From assembly GCF_014650995.1 (NCBI RefSeq), contig NZ_BMWA01000002.1, forward strand, positions 307,261 through 371,260: DNA of 64,000 nt. The letters are read 5' to 3'. The position numbers and the translations under genes were made by a program. Numbering within the stretch: the first letter of the stretch is position 1; each line of letters opens with the position of its first letter. The notes under the pieces are model-generated. The model saw only the letters and a program-made list of their open reading frames with translations, searched no databases and was not told where the DNA came from. Below are positions 29,840-41,369 of this stretch, one piece after another. This DNA comes from Streptomyces viridiviolaceus (lineage in GTDB: Bacteria; Actinomycetota; Actinomycetes; Streptomycetales; Streptomycetaceae).

Positions 29840-30391
29840 GTGACGTCGTCCTTCGAGTTCAACACGTACCCCGCGCGACTGTCCGACGCGGAGCGCGACA
29901 AGGCGCTGAAGGTGCTCCGGGACGGCGTCGCCATGGGCCGTCTGTCGCACGACACCTTCGTCCGCCGGATGGAGCTGGCGCTCGCCGCCCGCCGCGTCGA
30001 CGAGCTCGCCGCGCTCACCGCCGACCTGCCCACGGAGGGCCGGGTGTCGCGCCTGGTGTTCGGTGCCGTCGAGGCGGTGTCCGGCTTCGGCGTACGGCTG
30101 CGCAGCGCCTGGCAGGCCGAGCGGCTGCCCAAGCTGCTGCTGCCCCACCCCGGAACCGGCCACCCGCTGCGCATAGGGCGCGACCCCGCGAGCGGTCTGC
30201 GGCTGAACCACGAGACGGTCTCCCGCGTGCACGCCGAGCTCAGCCGCCAGGGCGGCATGTGGGTCCTGCGCGACCTCGGCTCCACCAACGGCACCACGGT
30301 CAACGGGCGGCGGGTGATCGGCGCGGCCGTCGTCCGCGAGGGTGACCGGATCGGCTTCGGGCAGATGGCGTTCCGGCTCGCGGGGAACTGA
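29840..30391 (+). CDS. DUF1707 plus FHA-domain protein
   Basis: 183 aa, GTG start. The N-terminal ~55 residues (ARLSDAERDKALKVLRDGVA, then RLSHDTFVRRMELAL) form the short DUF1707 helical module. The C-terminal ~80 residues form an FHA phosphothreonine-binding domain with IGRDPASGLRL, SRVHAEL and DLGSTNGTTVNG, all key residues present. No transmembrane segment. It probably reads phosphorylation by a Ser/Thr kinase; no kinase gene is adjacent. Confidence 0.88.
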   Translation: MTSSFEFNTYPARLSDAERDKALKVLRDGVAMGRLSHDTFVRRMELALAARRVDELAALTADLPTEGRVSRLVFGAVEAVSGFGVRLRSAWQAERLPKLLLPHPGTGHPLRIGRDPASGLRLNHETVSRVHAELSRQGGMWVLRDLGSTNGTTVNGRRVIGAAVVREGDRIGFGQMAFRLAGN

Positions 30392-30521
30392 GCCGCCGTT
30401 CACCTCTGGCCTGGGTTTCACTCGGTGTCGCCGCCTTGTCGTGGCTGAAATCCCTTTGCCCTTCGTGGTGTTGACGTACTCCTGAAGTCGTGACTGACTG
30501 TGCGTACACCGCGCACACCAG

Positions 30522-31910
30522 GTGAACCGACGCCCCGCATCATGGAGGTGTGCCCTGCCGCCCCTCCTGCGCTACCCGACCGTGGACGAGATGGGCGTCC
30601 GGGCCGCCGCGCTCGCCGCCCGCCACCCCGCCGACGCCCGGCTGCGCCGCGTCGGCACGTCCCGCGCGGGCACCCCGCTGCTGCTGCTGTCCGTGGGCCA
30701 CGGCAGCCGTCAGGTCCTCGTCGTCGCCGGACCGCACGCCAATGAGCCAGTGGGCGGCGCCACCGTCCTGCGACTGGCCGAGCGGGCCCTGGCCGACCCC
30801 CGGCTCACCGAGGCCGCCGACGCCACCTGGAACCTGCTGCTGTGCGTCGACCCCGACGGCCTGCGCCGCAACGAGGGCTGGCTGTCCGGCCCGTACACCC
30901 TCGGCCGCTACGCCCGGAACTTCTTCCGCCCCGGTTTCCTGGAGCAGCCCGAGTGGCTGCCCGACGGGCCGGGACGCGCCACGCTGCCGGAGACCCGCAC
31001 ACTGCTCGAACTCCAGGACGAACTGCGGCCCTTCCTGCAGTTCTCCCTGCACGGCGTCGACGTCGGCGGCGGCTTCGTCGAGCTGACCCACGACCTCCCC
31101 GGCCTCGCCCAGCGCCTCGCCCACAGCGCGGCCCGCCTCGGCGTACCCCGCGAGCTCGGTGCCTACGACGCCCTGTACTGGCCGCACCTGGGACCCGCCG
31201 TCTACCGGATCCCGCCGCCGCGCCGCGGCGACCTGACCGCGGCCATCACCGAGGCGGCCGTCGAGTCGACGTGGTGCCACCCCCAGCGGTACGGCACCGT
31301 CACGGCGGTCGTCGAGGCCCCCATGTGGGGGGTGGCCGCCGTGGGCGACGGCTCGCCGCCCGCCGACCGGGACGCCGTACTGCGCTCCGTCAGCCGCACC
31401 CTGCGCGACGACACCCGGCTCCTGAACCACCTCCTCGCCCGGATCCGGCCCGGTGCGCGGCACGCCGGGCCGGACGCGGCCCGCCTGCTCGCCCCGGTCG
31501 ACGACTACCTGCTGGTCTGTCCCAGGCTCGCCGACGCGTGGGACCCCGACACCGACGACGGATCGGGGCGCTCCCTGCCGCCGCTGAGCACCGCGCACCT
31601 GGTCGCCCTGCGCATCGCCGGACGGCGCCTGGCCCTGCGGACCGCCGGCCTGCTGCACCAACTGGTGACCCGCGCGGGACGCGACCCGGCGGACGTACTG
31701 CCGGAGCTGGACCGGCTCGTCGACGAGTGGTGCGCCGACTACCGCGACGGCTGCGCGGCGCGCTGGATACCGGTCGCCCGCCAGGCCGAGTACCAGACGC
31801 GGGTGGTGCTCGCCGCGTTCGAACTGGCCGGGCGGCGCGCCTCCGCGTGCTCCCGTTCGGGTGAGCCGGGCTGGGGTTCCGAGGCCGCCGTGCCGATGCA
31901 CCGGGAATGA
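30522..31910 (+). CDS. M14-family zinc carboxypeptidase
   Basis: 462 aa from GTG 30522. Zinc-binding GPHANEP (H and E, about 71-77) and the second His in FSLHGVDVGG (about 170) are present. A catalytic Glu is likely in TVVVEAPMW-like TAVVEAPMW. The domain is followed by a ~150-residue tail. No signal peptide is visible, so it seems cytoplasmic. Start: GGAGG at 30544-30548 is ideally placed (six bases) for the in-frame CTG at 30555, giving a protein starting PPLLRYPTVDEM; the GTG has no ribosome site. The stop overlaps the next gene (ATGA). Confidence 0.82.
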   Translation: MNRRPASWRCALPPLLRYPTVDEMGVRAAALAARHPADARLRRVGTSRAGTPLLLLSVGHGSRQVLVVAGPHANEPVGGATVLRLAERALADPRLTEAADATWNLLLCVDPDGLRRNEGWLSGPYTLGRYARNFFRPGFLEQPEWLPDGPGRATLPETRTLLELQDELRPFLQFSLHGVDVGGGFVELTHDLPGLAQRLAHSAARLGVPRELGAYDALYWPHLGPAVYRIPPPRRGDLTAAITEAAVESTWCHPQRYGTVTAVVEAPMWGVAAVGDGSPPADRDAVLRSVSRTLRDDTRLLNHLLARIRPGARHAGPDAARLLAPVDDYLLVCPRLADAWDPDTDDGSGRSLPPLSTAHLVALRIAGRRLALRTAGLLHQLVTRAGRDPADVLPELDRLVDEWCADYRDGCAARWIPVARQAEYQTRVVLAAFELAGRRASACSRSGEPGWGSEAAVPMHRE

Positions 31911-32332
31911 CCCACACCATCACAGCGAGAGTGCTGCGGAGGGGCCTGCCGGCGGCGGTCGCCCTCCTCGTGGCGTGCGCGGCCCCGGTACCGGCGGCCG
32001 TGCAGCCGGAGCCGACGGGCGACTGGCTCCGCGTCAAGGTCTCCCGGGGCGACGCCCGGGCCGGCGCCGCACGCGAGGCCCTGCTGCAGTGCGACCCGCC
32101 CCGGGGCCACGACCAGGCGGCGCGGGCCTGCGCGGACCTCGACGCGGCGCAGGGCGACCTCCACCGCATCCCCCTGCGGGACACCTACTGCCCGATGGTC
32201 TACGCCCCGGTGACCGCCGAGGCGCGCGGGCAGTGGCGGGGACGGTCGGTGGAGTACAAGGAGACCTTCCCCAACACGTGCGTCATGACGGCACGGACGG
32301 GAGCGGTCTTCGCCCTGGACACCGCCGGCTGA
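31907..32332 (+). CDS. Subtilisin-inhibitor-like (SSI family) secreted protein
   Basis: 141 aa. Signal peptide (about 1-31, PAAVALLVACAAPVPAAV). The mature part has the SSI pattern of four cysteines in two pairs: QCDPPRGH, RACADLDAA, TYCPMVYAPVT and NTCVMTA. The reactive-site region is around CPMVYAP. These proteins are tight-binding inhibitors of extracellular serine proteases. The start codon overlaps the M14 peptidase stop by four bases, so the inhibitor is translated with a peptidase gene. A lipobox-like LLVAC makes lipidation possible. Confidence 0.85.
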   Translation: MTHTITARVLRRGLPAAVALLVACAAPVPAAVQPEPTGDWLRVKVSRGDARAGAAREALLQCDPPRGHDQAARACADLDAAQGDLHRIPLRDTYCPMVYAPVTAEARGQWRGRSVEYKETFPNTCVMTARTGAVFALDTAG

Positions 32333-32340
32333 CCCCTGGG

Positions 32341-32372
32341 GCGGGGCCGCCCGCAGCGGCGGCCGGCCCCGC
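32341..32372. terminator. Bidirectional terminator between convergent genes
   Basis: Arms GCGGGGCCGCC (32341-32351) and 32358-32372, 11 bp with a two-base bulge, loop of six. It sits in the 44-base gap between the SSI-like gene (plus) and the lipoamide dehydrogenase gene (minus). Confidence 0.65.
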
Positions 32373-32376
32373 TCGC

Positions 32377-33780
32377 TCACTGCTGGTGCAACCCCCGTCC
32401 CGCCAGGGTCAGGAACGCCTCGCCCACCGCCTCCGACAGCGTCGGATGCGCATGGACGTGCCGGGCCACGTCGGCGGGCTCGGCGTCCCAGCCGACGATC
32501 AGCTGGCTCTCGGCGATCATCTCCGAGACGTGCGGGCCCACCAGGTGCACCCCGAGCACCTGACCGCCCCCGGCCTCGGCGACCACCTTCACCATCCCGC
32601 CCTGCCCGTGCACCATCCCCTTGGCGACGGCCGTCAGCGGCATGGTGTTGACGGCCACCTCGTGCCCCCGCGCGCGTGCCTCCGCCTCGCTCAGGCCGAC
32701 GGAGGCGGTCTGCGGCGCCGAGTACGTCACCCGGGGCACGGCCGCGTAGTCGACGGGTGCCGACGGCACGCCCGCCAGCGTCTCGGCGACCAGCAGGCCC
32801 TCCGCGAAGGAGGCGTGGGCCAGGCCGAGCGACGGGGGCGGCAGCAGGTCGCCCACGACGTGGATGCCGGGCACCGCCGTCTCCAGCCGGGACCAGTCCG
32901 CCGGCACGACGAAGCCCCGCTCGTCCGTGCCCAGGCCCGCGGCGGCCAGGTCCAGCCCGTCGGTGACCGGTGCCCGGCCGACGGCCACCAGGAGCCGCTC
33001 GGCCTCGACCGTACGGGTCTCGCCGCGGGCCGTGCGCACGCGCGCGCGTACGCCGTGGCCGAGCACCTCGGCGTCCAGCAGCCGGGCACCGGCCTGCACG
33101 TCGACGCCACGCCTCTTCAGACCGCGCGTCAGATGGCGGCCGACGTCCGCGTCCTCCAGCGGCACGATCCGGTCGGCCGCCTCCACGAGGGTGACCTCCG
33201 CGCCCATCGAGCGGTGGAACGAGGCGTACTCCACGCCGATCGCACCGCCGCCCAGGACCAGGACGGAGGCCGGCAGCCCCGGTGCGAAGAGTGCGTCGTC
33301 GCTCGTCACCACCCGCCGCCCGTCCGACGCGAGCCCCGGCAGCATGCGCGGACGGGAACCGGTGGCCAGCACGATCCCCCGGCGCGCGGTGAGCTCCTGC
33401 CCGTCGTCCACCCGCACGGAGCGCGTGCCCGTCAGCCGCGCGCTGCCCCGCACCACGTGGACGCCCGCGTGCGCGAGATGTGCCTCCACGCCCTTGTGGT
33501 TGCGTGCCACGATGTCGTCGCGGGTGGCGACCAGCGCAGACCAGTCCACGGCGTCCAGGGTCGCCTTGACGCCCCAGCGCTCCCGGGCCTCGGCGATGCC
33601 GTCGACCAGCTCGGCGGCGTGCAGCATCGCCTTGCTCGGGATGCAGCCGCGGTGCAGACAGGTCCCGCCGACCTTGTCACGTTCGACGAGCACGACGTCG
33701 AGACCCAGGGCGGCGGCGCGCAGAGCGGTGCCGTACCCGCCGGTGCCGCCGCCGATGACGATCACGTCCGGTGTGTTCAT
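32377..33780 (-). CDS. lpdA: Dihydrolipoyl dehydrogenase (stand-alone)
   Basis: 467 aa. FAD motif IGGGTGGYGTAL (about 9-20), redox disulfide GGTCLHRGCIPSK (Cys41, Cys46), NAD motif LVLGGGAIGVEYASFH and the C-terminal catalytic HAHPTLSE (His/Glu). Reoxidises the lipoyl group of 2-oxoacid dehydrogenases or the glycine cleavage system. No E1, E2 or gcv gene is near, so it is an orphan or has another role. Start chosen at MNTPDVIVIG. A divergent LysR gene and a dyad between them suggest specific regulation. Confidence 0.92.
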   Translation of the reverse strand: MNTPDVIVIGGGTGGYGTALRAAALGLDVVLVERDKVGGTCLHRGCIPSKAMLHAAELVDGIAEARERWGVKATLDAVDWSALVATRDDIVARNHKGVEAHLAHAGVHVVRGSARLTGTRSVRVDDGQELTARRGIVLATGSRPRMLPGLASDGRRVVTSDDALFAPGLPASVLVLGGGAIGVEYASFHRSMGAEVTLVEAADRIVPLEDADVGRHLTRGLKRRGVDVQAGARLLDAEVLGHGVRARVRTARGETRTVEAERLLVAVGRAPVTDGLDLAAAGLGTDERGFVVPADWSRLETAVPGIHVVGDLLPPPSLGLAHASFAEGLLVAETLAGVPSAPVDYAAVPRVTYSAPQTASVGLSEAEARARGHEVAVNTMPLTAVAKGMVHGQGGMVKVVAEAGGGQVLGVHLVGPHVSEMIAESQLIVGWDAEPADVARHVHAHPTLSEAVGEAFLTLAGRGLHQQ

Positions 33781-33802
33781 GTCCTCAGCCTCCGCCCGGG
33801 CC

Positions 33803-33822
33803 TTGCCATGAGTCCAAGGCAA
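33803..33822. promoter_or_regulatory. LysR-type operator TTGCC-N10-GGCAA
   Basis: Perfect inverted repeat TTGCC (33803-33807) and GGCAA (33818-33822) in the gap between lpdA and the divergent LysR gene. Spacing and symmetry fit the T-N11-A recognition site of LysR proteins. Confidence 0.55.
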
Positions 33823-33899
33823 TGTTCTTGTGGGTTCGATGCAAGGAGTTCATGACGGGAGCCGGTGACCACCGGACGTCGGACGGGGGACGGGGCGGG

Positions 33900-34850
33900 A
33901 TGAGCCTGCGGCAGATGGAGTACTTCCTGACCGTCGTCGAGGAGGCGTCCTTCACCCGGGCGGCCGAGAACCTGCACGTGACGCAGTCCGCGCTCTCCCA
34001 CCAGATCAAGGCCCTGGAGAAGTCCGTCGGCGGCGCCCTCCTGGAGCGCATGCCGCGCGGGGTGCGGCTGACGCCGATGGGCCGCGCCTTCCGGCCGCAC
34101 GCCGAACTCGCCGTCCGCAGCGCCGCCCAGGCCCGCCGCGCGGCCCGTGCCGCCGCCGGGGCCGAGGGCGGCGAACTGCACGTGGCGGCCCTGCACTCGG
34201 TGGCGGTCGGCATCCTTCCCGACGTCTTCGCGCGCTGGCGCACCGCGCACCCCGGGGTGGTGCTGCACCTCCACGAGTACGCGACGACCGAGGTGCTGGA
34301 GGAGGAGGTCGCGCGCGGCACCGCGGACCTCGCCGTCGGCCCTCCGCCGCGCGACTGGTCCGGCACCGTCGTCCCGGTCGGCCAGGAGGACATCGTCCTC
34401 GTGGTGCCCTTCGACGACCGGTTCGCCGGCCGTACCACGGTGCGGCTGCCCGAGCTCGCGGACCGGCCCTGGGTCCGCTGCGCCATGGAACCCGTCGTCG
34501 AGGGCGAGCGCTTCCTGGACTGGGCCTGCGGACGCGCCGGTTTCCGGCCCCGCACCGCCGTCCTCACCGAGCACACCTCGACGGCCGTCCGCATGGCCGC
34601 CGCAGGCGTCGGCGTCTGCACCGCTCCGTCGTACATCGTGAGCGGAGCGGTCGGCGACGGCTGTGTGGTCCTCGCGCCCGACCCGCCCTGGCGGCGCGCC
34701 CTGACGGTCTTCTCGCGCCTGCCGCCGACCGGCGCGGCCGAGGCCTTCGTCGACCTCCTGCGCCTCACATGGCCGACCACCGCCCCGGCCGGCCCACCCG
34801 ATCGCCCGGCCGACATCTGCACGACCGCGACGGTGCGGGGCGGGCGTTGA
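33900..34850 (+). CDS. LysR-family transcriptional regulator
   Basis: 316 aa. Helix-turn-helix at 1-60 (MSLRQMEYFLTVVEEASFTR, then VTQSALSHQIKALE). Effector domain from about 90, with the usual EEVARGTADLAVGP stretch. An alternative ATG 48 bases upstream (33852) has AAGGAG only three bases away, which is too close, so I prefer 33900. Likely autoregulates and controls the divergent lpdA. The C-terminal ~20 residues are low complexity. Confidence 0.88.
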   Translation: MSLRQMEYFLTVVEEASFTRAAENLHVTQSALSHQIKALEKSVGGALLERMPRGVRLTPMGRAFRPHAELAVRSAAQARRAARAAAGAEGGELHVAALHSVAVGILPDVFARWRTAHPGVVLHLHEYATTEVLEEEVARGTADLAVGPPPRDWSGTVVPVGQEDIVLVVPFDDRFAGRTTVRLPELADRPWVRCAMEPVVEGERFLDWACGRAGFRPRTAVLTEHTSTAVRMAAAGVGVCTAPSYIVSGAVGDGCVVLAPDPPWRRALTVFSRLPPTGAAEAFVDLLRLTWPTTAPAGPPDRPADICTTATVRGGR

Positions 34851-35140
34851 CGTCCGTTCGGGTGGACGGTGGTGTGTACGGAGGCACGCCGTTGGCGACA
34901 CCGCAGTCACGGGGCTCGGCGCCACCCGGTTGGCTCGCCGGCCGGTTCCTGGACGCCCCCGACCACCCCGGCCGCCCCACCGCGCCGCCCGTCCGGCAAG
35001 GCCCCCGCTCGACCGCGCCGACAGACACCGGCCGGTCCCTCGTCCCGAGCCGCCCCGCCCCGGCACACAGCGCCCGTGCCCCGCTCGATGAAGCCCGCCC
35101 CGCAAGACCGCCTCCGACGAGGCACCCGGGGGCCCACCGG

Positions 35141-37516
35141 TCAGCCGGCGGTGTCCCCGCTGCCGATCCGGGTCAGCAGCGCCACCGGCAGCCGGGCGAA
35201 GAGTTCCTCCACGCGCGCGTGGCCCGTGAACTCCCGTCCGGGGACCAGCGCGTCGGCCCACCGGCCCGGCGGCAGCGGCAGGGTCGTCTCCCGCCAGCCG
35301 CCCGCCTGCGCCAGCCGCAGCGACAGCCGGGTCACGGCCGTCAGGACATCTCCCGAGCGCACGAACGCCAGGCAGTGCGCCGCCGCAGGCCCCTCGGCGG
35401 TCAGCGGCTCGTACGTCGCCGCGTCGCCGAAGACGTCGGGCCGCCGGCGCCGCAGCTCCAGCGCCGCCCGCGTGACCGCGCCCTTGTCCCCGGGACCGGC
35501 GGGCGGAAAGCTCACGGGCCGGCGGTTGTCGGGGTCCACCAGGGCCAGGTACTCGCCCTCGGTGCCCTGATAGAGATCCGGCACGCCCGGCATGGTCAGA
35601 TGCACCAGGGCCGTGCCGAGGACGTTCGCCCGGATGTACGGCTCGAGGGTGTCGCGGAAGGCGGCCACCCGCTCGCCCGGCGGACCGCACGGCCCGGCCG
35701 CCACGAAGGCGGTCACCGCCTCCTCGTAGGGCGGTTCCTGCTCGGTCCAGCTGGTGTACATGCCCGCCTCGCGCACATGCTTCAGCAGTGCCCCGCCCAC
35801 CCGCTCCGCGTCCGCCGGCCCGAGCCCGAACACCGTCTGCCAGGCCGCCCACGCCAGCTGCGCGTCGGGGACGCCCTCGCCGCTGCGGGTGACCTCCGCC
35901 AGGACGTCCGCCCAGCGCTCGGGGCACTCCGTGAGCACCGCCAGCGCCGCACGTACATCGGCGCTGCGCTTGGTGTCGTGCGTCGACACGACCGTGCCGG
36001 TCGCCGGCCAGTCGCGCTGCACGCGCGCGCAGTAGGCGTGGAACTCCTCCGGCGACAGGGCCGGCCGCCCCGGGTCGCCGCCCACCTCGGTCGCCGACAG
36101 CAGCGGCACGTAGCGGTAGAACGCCGTGTCCTCCACCGACTTGGCGCGCAGCGCCGACGCGGTCTGCGCGAACCTCGTCCGGAACTCCCCATGGTCCGGT
36201 CCGTCCCCGGCCCGACCGAGCACCAGGTCCCGCACGACGTCCACCGCACCGGCCTCCTCCGGCACGACGAACGCCGCCCGCGCCTCTGCCGCAGCCTCCT
36301 CGGTGACGACGGAGGCCGCGTCGACCGACGTGTACGGCCGGTACACCTCCATCCGGACCAGCAGCTCCTGCAGCGCGGTGCGCAGCGCCCAGGGCGCCCG
36401 GTCGCGCAGGGCCGGGTCCGGCGACATGGCGCACAGCCGGTGCGCCACCCGCGTCAGCCGGTCGGTCTCGGTGGCCAGTTCGTGCGTGAGCACCTTGTAC
36501 GCGGCCCGCCGCACCGTCGCCGCCCAGTCCCCGCCCCGGTCGGTCTGCGGTGCGGCGAACCGCCGGTACTGTCCGAGGAGCTCCCCGTGTCCGGCCGGGT
36601 CGGTGAAGACACCGTCGATGTGCCGCAGGGCGTCGTAGCCGGTCGTGCCCGCGACGGGCCAGGCGGCCGGCAGCCGCTCCCCGTCCGCCAGGATCTTCTC
36701 CACGACCGTCCACCGGCCGCCGGTCGCCTCGTGCAGCCGCGCCAGGTAGGTGTCGGGGTCGGCGAGTCCGTCGGGGTGGTCGACGCGCAGTCCGTCGATC
36801 ACCCCCTCGCGCAGCAGCCGCAGGACCGTGGCGTGCGTGGCCTCGAACACCTCCGGGTCCTCCACGCGCACCCCGATCAGCTCCGAGATGCTGAAGAAGC
36901 GCCGGTAGTTCAGCTCGGTGCGGGCCAGCCGCCACCACACCGGGCGGTACCACTGCGCGTCCAGCAGCTGCGGCAGCGGCAGGTCCTCGGTGCCCTCCCG
37001 GAGCGGGAAGGAGTGGTCGTGGTAGCGCAGCACGTCGCCGTCGACCCGCAGCTCGCCGATCACCTCGCCCAGCGGCCCGCCGAGCACCGGCAGCAGCACC
37101 TGCCCGCCCTGCGCCTCCCAGTCGATGTCGAACCACCGGGCGTACGACGACTTCGCCCCCTCCCGCAGCACCTCCCACAGGGCGCGGTTGTGCCGGGGGG
37201 ACATCGCCATGTGGTTCGGGACGATGTCCACCACCAGACCGAGACCGTGCTCCCTCGCGGTGCGCGCCAGCGCCCGCAGCCCCTCCTCGCCGCCCAGTTC
37301 GCCGCGCACGCGCGCGTGGTCCACGACGTCGTAGCCGTGCAGCGAGCCGGGCACCGCCTCCAGCACGGGGGACAGGTGCAGGTGCGATACGCCGAGCGAG
37401 GCCAGGTACGGAACGGCCGCCGCCGCGGCCGCGAAGGGGAACTCGGGCTGCAGCTGCAGCCGGTACGTGGCCGAGGGGGCCGCGGGCAGCACCGGGTCGG
37501 GTCGCTCAGGTGTCAT
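35141..37516 (-). CDS. treY: Malto-oligosyltrehalose synthase TreY
   Basis: 791 aa, full length GH13 enzyme. Isomerises the reducing-end alpha-1,4 bond of maltodextrins to alpha,alpha-1,1. Motifs seen: SHLHLSPVLEAVPGSLHGYD, VVDIVPNHMA, nucleophile in DGLRVDHPDGL, acid Glu in WTVVEKIL and the C-terminal VPDLYQGTE. Works with TreZ (27.9 kb) and upstream glucan processing by GlgX (39 kb). The 290-base gap to the convergent LysR gene shows no gene and no clear terminator. Divergent from the MFS transporter gene, 81 bases apart. Confidence 0.95.
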   Translation of the reverse strand: MTPERPDPVLPAAPSATYRLQLQPEFPFAAAAAAVPYLASLGVSHLHLSPVLEAVPGSLHGYDVVDHARVRGELGGEEGLRALARTAREHGLGLVVDIVPNHMAMSPRHNRALWEVLREGAKSSYARWFDIDWEAQGGQVLLPVLGGPLGEVIGELRVDGDVLRYHDHSFPLREGTEDLPLPQLLDAQWYRPVWWRLARTELNYRRFFSISELIGVRVEDPEVFEATHATVLRLLREGVIDGLRVDHPDGLADPDTYLARLHEATGGRWTVVEKILADGERLPAAWPVAGTTGYDALRHIDGVFTDPAGHGELLGQYRRFAAPQTDRGGDWAATVRRAAYKVLTHELATETDRLTRVAHRLCAMSPDPALRDRAPWALRTALQELLVRMEVYRPYTSVDAASVVTEEAAAEARAAFVVPEEAGAVDVVRDLVLGRAGDGPDHGEFRTRFAQTASALRAKSVEDTAFYRYVPLLSATEVGGDPGRPALSPEEFHAYCARVQRDWPATGTVVSTHDTKRSADVRAALAVLTECPERWADVLAEVTRSGEGVPDAQLAWAAWQTVFGLGPADAERVGGALLKHVREAGMYTSWTEQEPPYEEAVTAFVAAGPCGPPGERVAAFRDTLEPYIRANVLGTALVHLTMPGVPDLYQGTEGEYLALVDPDNRRPVSFPPAGPGDKGAVTRAALELRRRRPDVFGDAATYEPLTAEGPAAAHCLAFVRSGDVLTAVTRLSLRLAQAGGWRETTLPLPPGRWADALVPGREFTGHARVEELFARLPVALLTRIGSGDTAG

Positions 37517-37597
37517 GGAGACCTACGTACCCGCCCTGCCGCCTTTCGTGTCATCGGCCCCTCCTCGGGCGTACGCGCGCGTGGCTAGCTTCGAGCG

Positions 37598-38898
37598 ATG
37601 GGGAGAACGGGGAGCACGGGAAGTACGCCGAGCACCGGTCGGCGCGGCGCGCTGGAGACGTACCGAGAGGTGATCGGCCTGACCGGGCCGCTCCTGCCGG
37701 CGGTGTCCTTCCTGGGCCGGCTGCCGACGGCCACCGTCCAGTTCGGCAGCGTGCTCCTCGTCGCCCGCACCAGCGGCTCCCTGGCCGCCGCGGGGCTGAC
37801 CGGCGGCGCGCTCGCCGTCGGACAGGTGGCCTGCGGGCCACTGGTGGGCCGGCTCGCGGACCGGCACGGCCAGCGCACGGTCGTGCTCGTGTTCAGCCTG
37901 GCCAACGCCCTGGCGATCGCGGCACTCGTGGCCGGAGCGCTCGCCGGGCTGCCGGTGCCCCTGCTGGCCGCCCTCGGCGCGGCGGCCGGCGCCAGCGTCC
38001 CCGTGATCGGCCCGCTGGCCCGCACCCGCCTGGTGGCCCTCGCCCGCCGTGCCGGAGCGCCCGAGGGCACCGTGGGCACCGCCCTGTCCTTCGAGAGCAC
38101 CCTCGACGAGATCTCCTTCGTCCTCGGCCCGGCCCTGGTCGGCCTCGCGGCGGTACTGGCCCATCCGGCCCACGCCCTGGGCGCCGCGGCACTGCTGGTG
38201 GCCCTGTGCGGCACGGGCTTCGCGCTCCACCCGACGGCCCGGGCGGCGGCGGTCCCCGCCTCCGGCGGCCCACGCAGAGGTGCCCGTCCCCGGATCCCCC
38301 GTTCGGTCCACGCCCTCTACGCATCACTCGCCCTCCAGGGCGCGATGTTCGGGGCGTGCCAGGCGGGCATCACGGCGCTCACCGAACGGCTCGGGCAGCC
38401 GGACCAGGCCGGGCTGGTGTACGCCGCCATGGGGGTGATGAGCGCGGGCGCGGGGCTCGCCATGGCCGCCGTACCCGACCGGATCGGCCTGCGGGCACGC
38501 TGGCGGGCGGCCACCGCGGCGGCGTGCCTGCTCTCCCTGCCCCTGCTGTGGACGGACGGCCTCGCCGCCCTGTACGCGGTCGTCACCGTGCTCGGCATCG
38601 CCTACGCCCCGCATCTGATCGCCGTGTTCGCGCTCACCGAACGGACGGTGCCGCGAGCCCGGCTCGCCGAGGCGATGGCCTTCGCGACCAGCGCGATCAC
38701 CGGCGGCCAGGCCCTCGCGGTCGCCGTCACCGGCCGTACGGCCGAGTCCCACGGCCCCGCCGCCGCCTTCGCGGTGGCGAGCCTGGCCGCCGCCCTCGCC
38801 TGCCTGATCGCCCTGGCGGCGCGCCCGGCGCCGTACGCCGTACGCACCGGAGCGGTCCTCCACGCGCGCGTGGAGGACCGCTCCGGCGACCCGGCCTC

Positions 38899-38902
<4 letters not shown>
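37598..38902 (+). CDS. MFS transporter
   Basis: 434 aa with about 12 hydrophobic segments. MFS loop 2-3 signature GRLADRHGQR (about 88-97) and a long central loop (about 208-235). Substrate not predictable; the set resembles putative sugar/drug exporters found near carbohydrate genes. The N-terminal 18 residues are a Gly/Ser/Thr repeat (GSTGSTPSTG), so a later start is possible. The gene ends inside a shared CTAG with the convergent glgX stop and contains a perfect 40-bp palindrome in its last 60 bases. Confidence 0.82.
38847..38886. terminator. Perfect 40-bp palindrome at the MFS/glgX convergence
   Basis: Left half CCGGAGCGGTCCTCCACGCG (38847-38866) is exactly the reverse complement of 38867-38886, with no mismatch. 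It starts 13 bases past the glgX stop, so it fits a terminator for glgX, but it is inside the MFS reading frame (encoding SGAVLHARVEDRSG-like residues, actually TGAVLHARVEDRSG). Confidence 0.7.
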
Positions 38903-41016
<2,114 letters not shown>

Positions 41017-41369
41017 GGACACGACTCTTTCAGGTGTGGGGCGCCGGTGCGGACGCCATGGCTCCGAGTCTCCCCGAAAGTGAGGCGACCACCTAGCACT
41101 CACGTGCTCCTACTCATCTGTCGGGGTTCCGCCCGGCGGGGGACGGAGGCGGGCGCAACGGATTCTTCCCCGCACCGTGCGACGTCACCGCTATGAATCC
41201 GCTCACTCCCCACGGTCCGCCGGTGCGGAACGAGCCCGGGGAACAAGGACGTTGGGAAAACGAGCCTGTCCATCGGGCTGCACCCGGGACCGCTCCCGGA
41301 GTACCCTTCCTTGATCGTTGAGACGGGGAGTCCCCGGGAGTGCTCAGGGGAGCGGAAGGCGGTGCGCGG
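41017..41369. other. Divergent promoter region, glgX / SAV2148-type gene
   Basis: 353-base gap. No short gene recognised. It must carry the promoters of both neighbours. An AT-richer stretch with GGAACAAGG and TTGGGAAAACG at about 41238-41260 is the best promoter candidate, but I cannot assign a sigma factor. Confidence 0.4.

Noticed and set aside
33777..37178. 1133-aa minus-strand frame
   Set aside because: Runs antisense to the LysR gene and out of frame through treY; composition is Arg/Gly/Ala-rich.
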